A stretch of DNA of 23,722 bases from the NCBI RefSeq assembly GCF_001908105.1, contig NZ_MKGQ01000041.1, forward strand, positions 1-23,722, given 5' to 3'. The translations under genes were made by a program, and so were the position numbers. Shown here in pieces: positions 22,755 through 23,722 of the stretch; position 1 is the stretch's first letter; every line of letters starts with the position of its first letter. The DNA comes from Xenorhabdus eapokensis (lineage in GTDB: Bacteria; Pseudomonadota; Gammaproteobacteria; Enterobacterales; Enterobacteriaceae). The notes under the pieces were generated by a model. The model was not told the DNA's origin, ran no database searches, and saw only the letters and a program-made list of their open reading frames with translations.

Positions 22755-23011
22755 GTCTGCACGAAAATCATAACCGCAAAATCATTCGTCACAATGGCGA
22801 TCCGGTGCTGGCATGGGCGATGTCTAATGTCGTGATAGAAACGGACGCCAACGCCAATATCAAACCGAATAAGAAGAAATCAGCGAGTAAAATCGACCCC
22901 GCTATTGCGTTTCTGATGAGCTTTGATACATGGCAGAGTGAGCATGAAGAGTTTGCTTTTAACTTAAGTGAGGAACAACAGCAGCGATTGGATAGCTTTG
23001 ATGAAATTTAG
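22755..23011 (+). pseudogene. Phage terminase large subunit, C-terminal remnant
   Basis: The open frame reads ENHNRKIIRHNGDPVLAWAM, then SNVVIETDANANIKPNKKKS and IDPAIAFLMSF, ending DSFDEI at TAG 23009-23011. The pattern HNGDPVLAW.MSNV, followed by a lysine-rich stretch and KIDPAIA, is the C-terminal end of HK97-type phage terminase large subunits, near the nuclease domain. About 85 codons remain of a protein usually near 500-570 residues. An in-frame TAA lies just upstream (22749-22751) and no other phage gene is beside it, so it is a decayed prophage fragment. Read from the GTG at 22805 it is 68 residues. Confidence 0.7.
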
Positions 23012-23019
23012 TTAATTAA

Positions 23020-23051
23020 AAAGGAGCAAAACTAGTTCAGATCGCTCCTTT
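23020..23051. terminator. Hairpin after the terminase remnant
   Basis: AAAGGAGC at 23020-23027 pairs perfectly with GCTCCTTT at 23044-23051, with a 16-base loop. It starts nine bases after the remnant's stop and ends in TTT on the plus strand. On the minus strand it would be followed by TTTTTAATT and could also terminate transcription of the gene ending at 23086. A bidirectional intrinsic terminator is likely. Confidence 0.6.
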
Positions 23052-23085
23052 AATTTCGTTATCTAATTGAATAATAAAAGTTAAT

Positions 23086-23568
23086 TTATTCAAATTTTAG
23101 AGATAACAATATATCAGTGCTTACATCTTTGTACTGTTCCCACTCATCAACAGTTGTATTAAATGAAACAATTACTGCTTTACCATTAAATGATGTAGTT
23201 AACATTTTATTATGAATGTTTGTATCCATTGCACTTGATATAAAATCTATTATCCTAGCATCTTTTCCATCCACAATTACTTTTTGGAGTGATGGTTGAT
23301 AGTTTGGCATTAATTTTACTAAAGAATCTGTAAACATATCTAATTGTTCTGGAAGAATAGATGCCATTCCCGAGCTCATTATGATGTTAACTTTTCCACT
23401 CTCATCGGTAAAGATGATTTTTTCATTATTATCTCTCATTGATGGATATTTTAATCTTTTGGATTTTTCGTCCATCAAAGTAAATCCCTTTGGGATTTTA
23501 ATAGAGAGTGCATGTTTTGGAACTTGTTGTCGTTCCAAACTGACTTTGGCGAGTGTTTTAAACGGCAA
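23086..23568 (-). CDS. Putative exported DcrB-like protein of unknown function, 5' end probably lost
   Basis: A frame of 160 codons from a weak TTG at 23568. After LERQQVPKHALSIKIPKGFT the protein alternates short strands and helices and ends DVSTDILLSLKFE. The layout (KIPKGF start, DGKDARIIDF centre, WEQYKDVSTDILLSLKF end) resembles the PsbP/MOG1-like fold of DcrB and related small periplasmic proteins; this is recognition by eye and moderate at best. The frame stays open upstream of the TTG and encodes LPIIFILFLPFKTLA, a good signal-peptide core, but contains no start codon with a ribosome-binding site before the TAA at 23617-23619. The adjoining IS left end near 23590 probably replaced the true start. 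The gene converges on the terminase remnant. Confidence 0.6.
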   Translation of the reverse strand: MPFKTLAKVSLERQQVPKHALSIKIPKGFTLMDEKSKRLKYPSMRDNNEKIIFTDESGKVNIIMSSGMASILPEQLDMFTDSLVKLMPNYQPSLQKVIVDGKDARIIDFISSAMDTNIHNKMLTTSFNGKAVIVSFNTTVDEWEQYKDVSTDILLSLKFE

Positions 23569-23589
23569 AAATAAAATAAATATAATGGG

Positions 23590-23722
23590 TAGGGCGTGTT
23601 GATGTTTTGTGAGGGATTATTAAACAGCATGATGATTTGGTATAATTACTTTCGCCAAAAAACAACCAGACCTCACCATCATGCCGCGAACTATGTTAAC
23701 AGATCTCCAATGGAATAAGCTA
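23590..23722 (+). mobile_element. Insertion sequence, left end (continues beyond the window)
   Basis: The last part of the window has the layout of an IS left end: a short non-coding lead, a TATAAT box (23641-23646) preceded by GG, and the start of a transposase ORF at 23681. The exact terminal repeat cannot be set because the right end is outside. The sequence from about 23590 (TAGGGCGTGTTGATG) is a plausible terminus, as the neighbouring minus-strand gene loses its start there. Family is likely IS5, judged from the transposase start only. Confidence 0.55.
23681..23722 (+). CDS. Transposase, N-terminal 14 codons (partial)
   Basis: ATG at 23681 opens MPRTMLTDLQWNKL, which runs off the window edge. 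This opening (MPR-ML-D-QW-KL) is typical of IS5-family transposases common in Photorhabdus, Xenorhabdus and Legionella. It agrees with the IS5 pattern LTD.QW in a short N-terminal helix. No strong ribosome-binding site precedes it, which is common for transposases. Too little is present to classify further. Confidence 0.65.
   Translation, partial: MPRTMLTDLQWNKL

Noticed and set aside
1..23722. tRNA or rRNA genes
   Set aside because: No cloverleaf with TTCGA-type arms and CCA end, and no rRNA-like conserved blocks, were seen on either strand.

Overview
The window looks like a chromosomal segment of an entomopathogenic Photorhabdus or Xenorhabdus (Morganellaceae). The evidence is a five-module nonribosomal peptide synthetase whose domain order and predicted specificities match GameXPeptide synthetase (GxpS) of those genera, AT-rich spacers, an MrpJ-like XRE regulator, and many fragments of mobile DNA. 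Genus is inferred from the sequence and was not tested by a search.

Layout: (1) 1-369, the 3' end of a group II intron whose maturase reading frame carries an internal in-frame deletion; domains V and VI are intact. (2) 424-1560, glycerate kinase (glxK type). (3) 1731-2033 minus, a small XRE/MrpJ-like regulator, with a possible 41-codon ORF just upstream. (4) 2034-4118, about 2 kb of very AT-rich, gene-poor DNA. It holds a MITE-like element with 13-bp inverted ends (2511-2795), a broken minus-strand membrane-protein gene (3062-3554), and several palindromes in front of the synthetase. (5) 4119-19757, a single 5212-residue NRPS: A-T | C/E-A-T | C-A-T | C/E-A-T | C/E-A-T-TE. (6) 19845-19882, a strong hairpin between the converging NRPS and LysR genes. 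(7) 19939-20850 minus, a LysR-type regulator, divergent from a two-gene operon (21097-22712) encoding a DHA1/SotB-like MFS exporter and a carboxymuconolactone-decarboxylase-family protein with a 4-bp overlap. (8) 22755-23011, a phage terminase large-subunit remnant. (9) 23086-23568 minus, a DcrB-like protein of unknown function whose 5' end seems lost to an IS. The first 14 codons of that IS's transposase close the window.

How the genes fit together: the NRPS is self-contained and monocistronic, ends in its own thioesterase, and predicts a cyclic D-Val-L-Leu-D-Phe-D-Leu-L-Leu pentapeptide. Epimerisation would come from dual C/E domains, with no separate E domains. No MbtH, phosphopantetheinyl transferase or dedicated tailoring gene is visible beside it. 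The LysR/MFS/CMD cluster looks like an independent efflux-plus-detoxification unit. A role in exporting the peptide is possible, but nothing in the sequence requires it. The main biosynthetic system appears to belong to a known class. The least explained items are the MITE-like element, the broken membrane gene and the palindromes in the long AT-rich leader of the synthetase.
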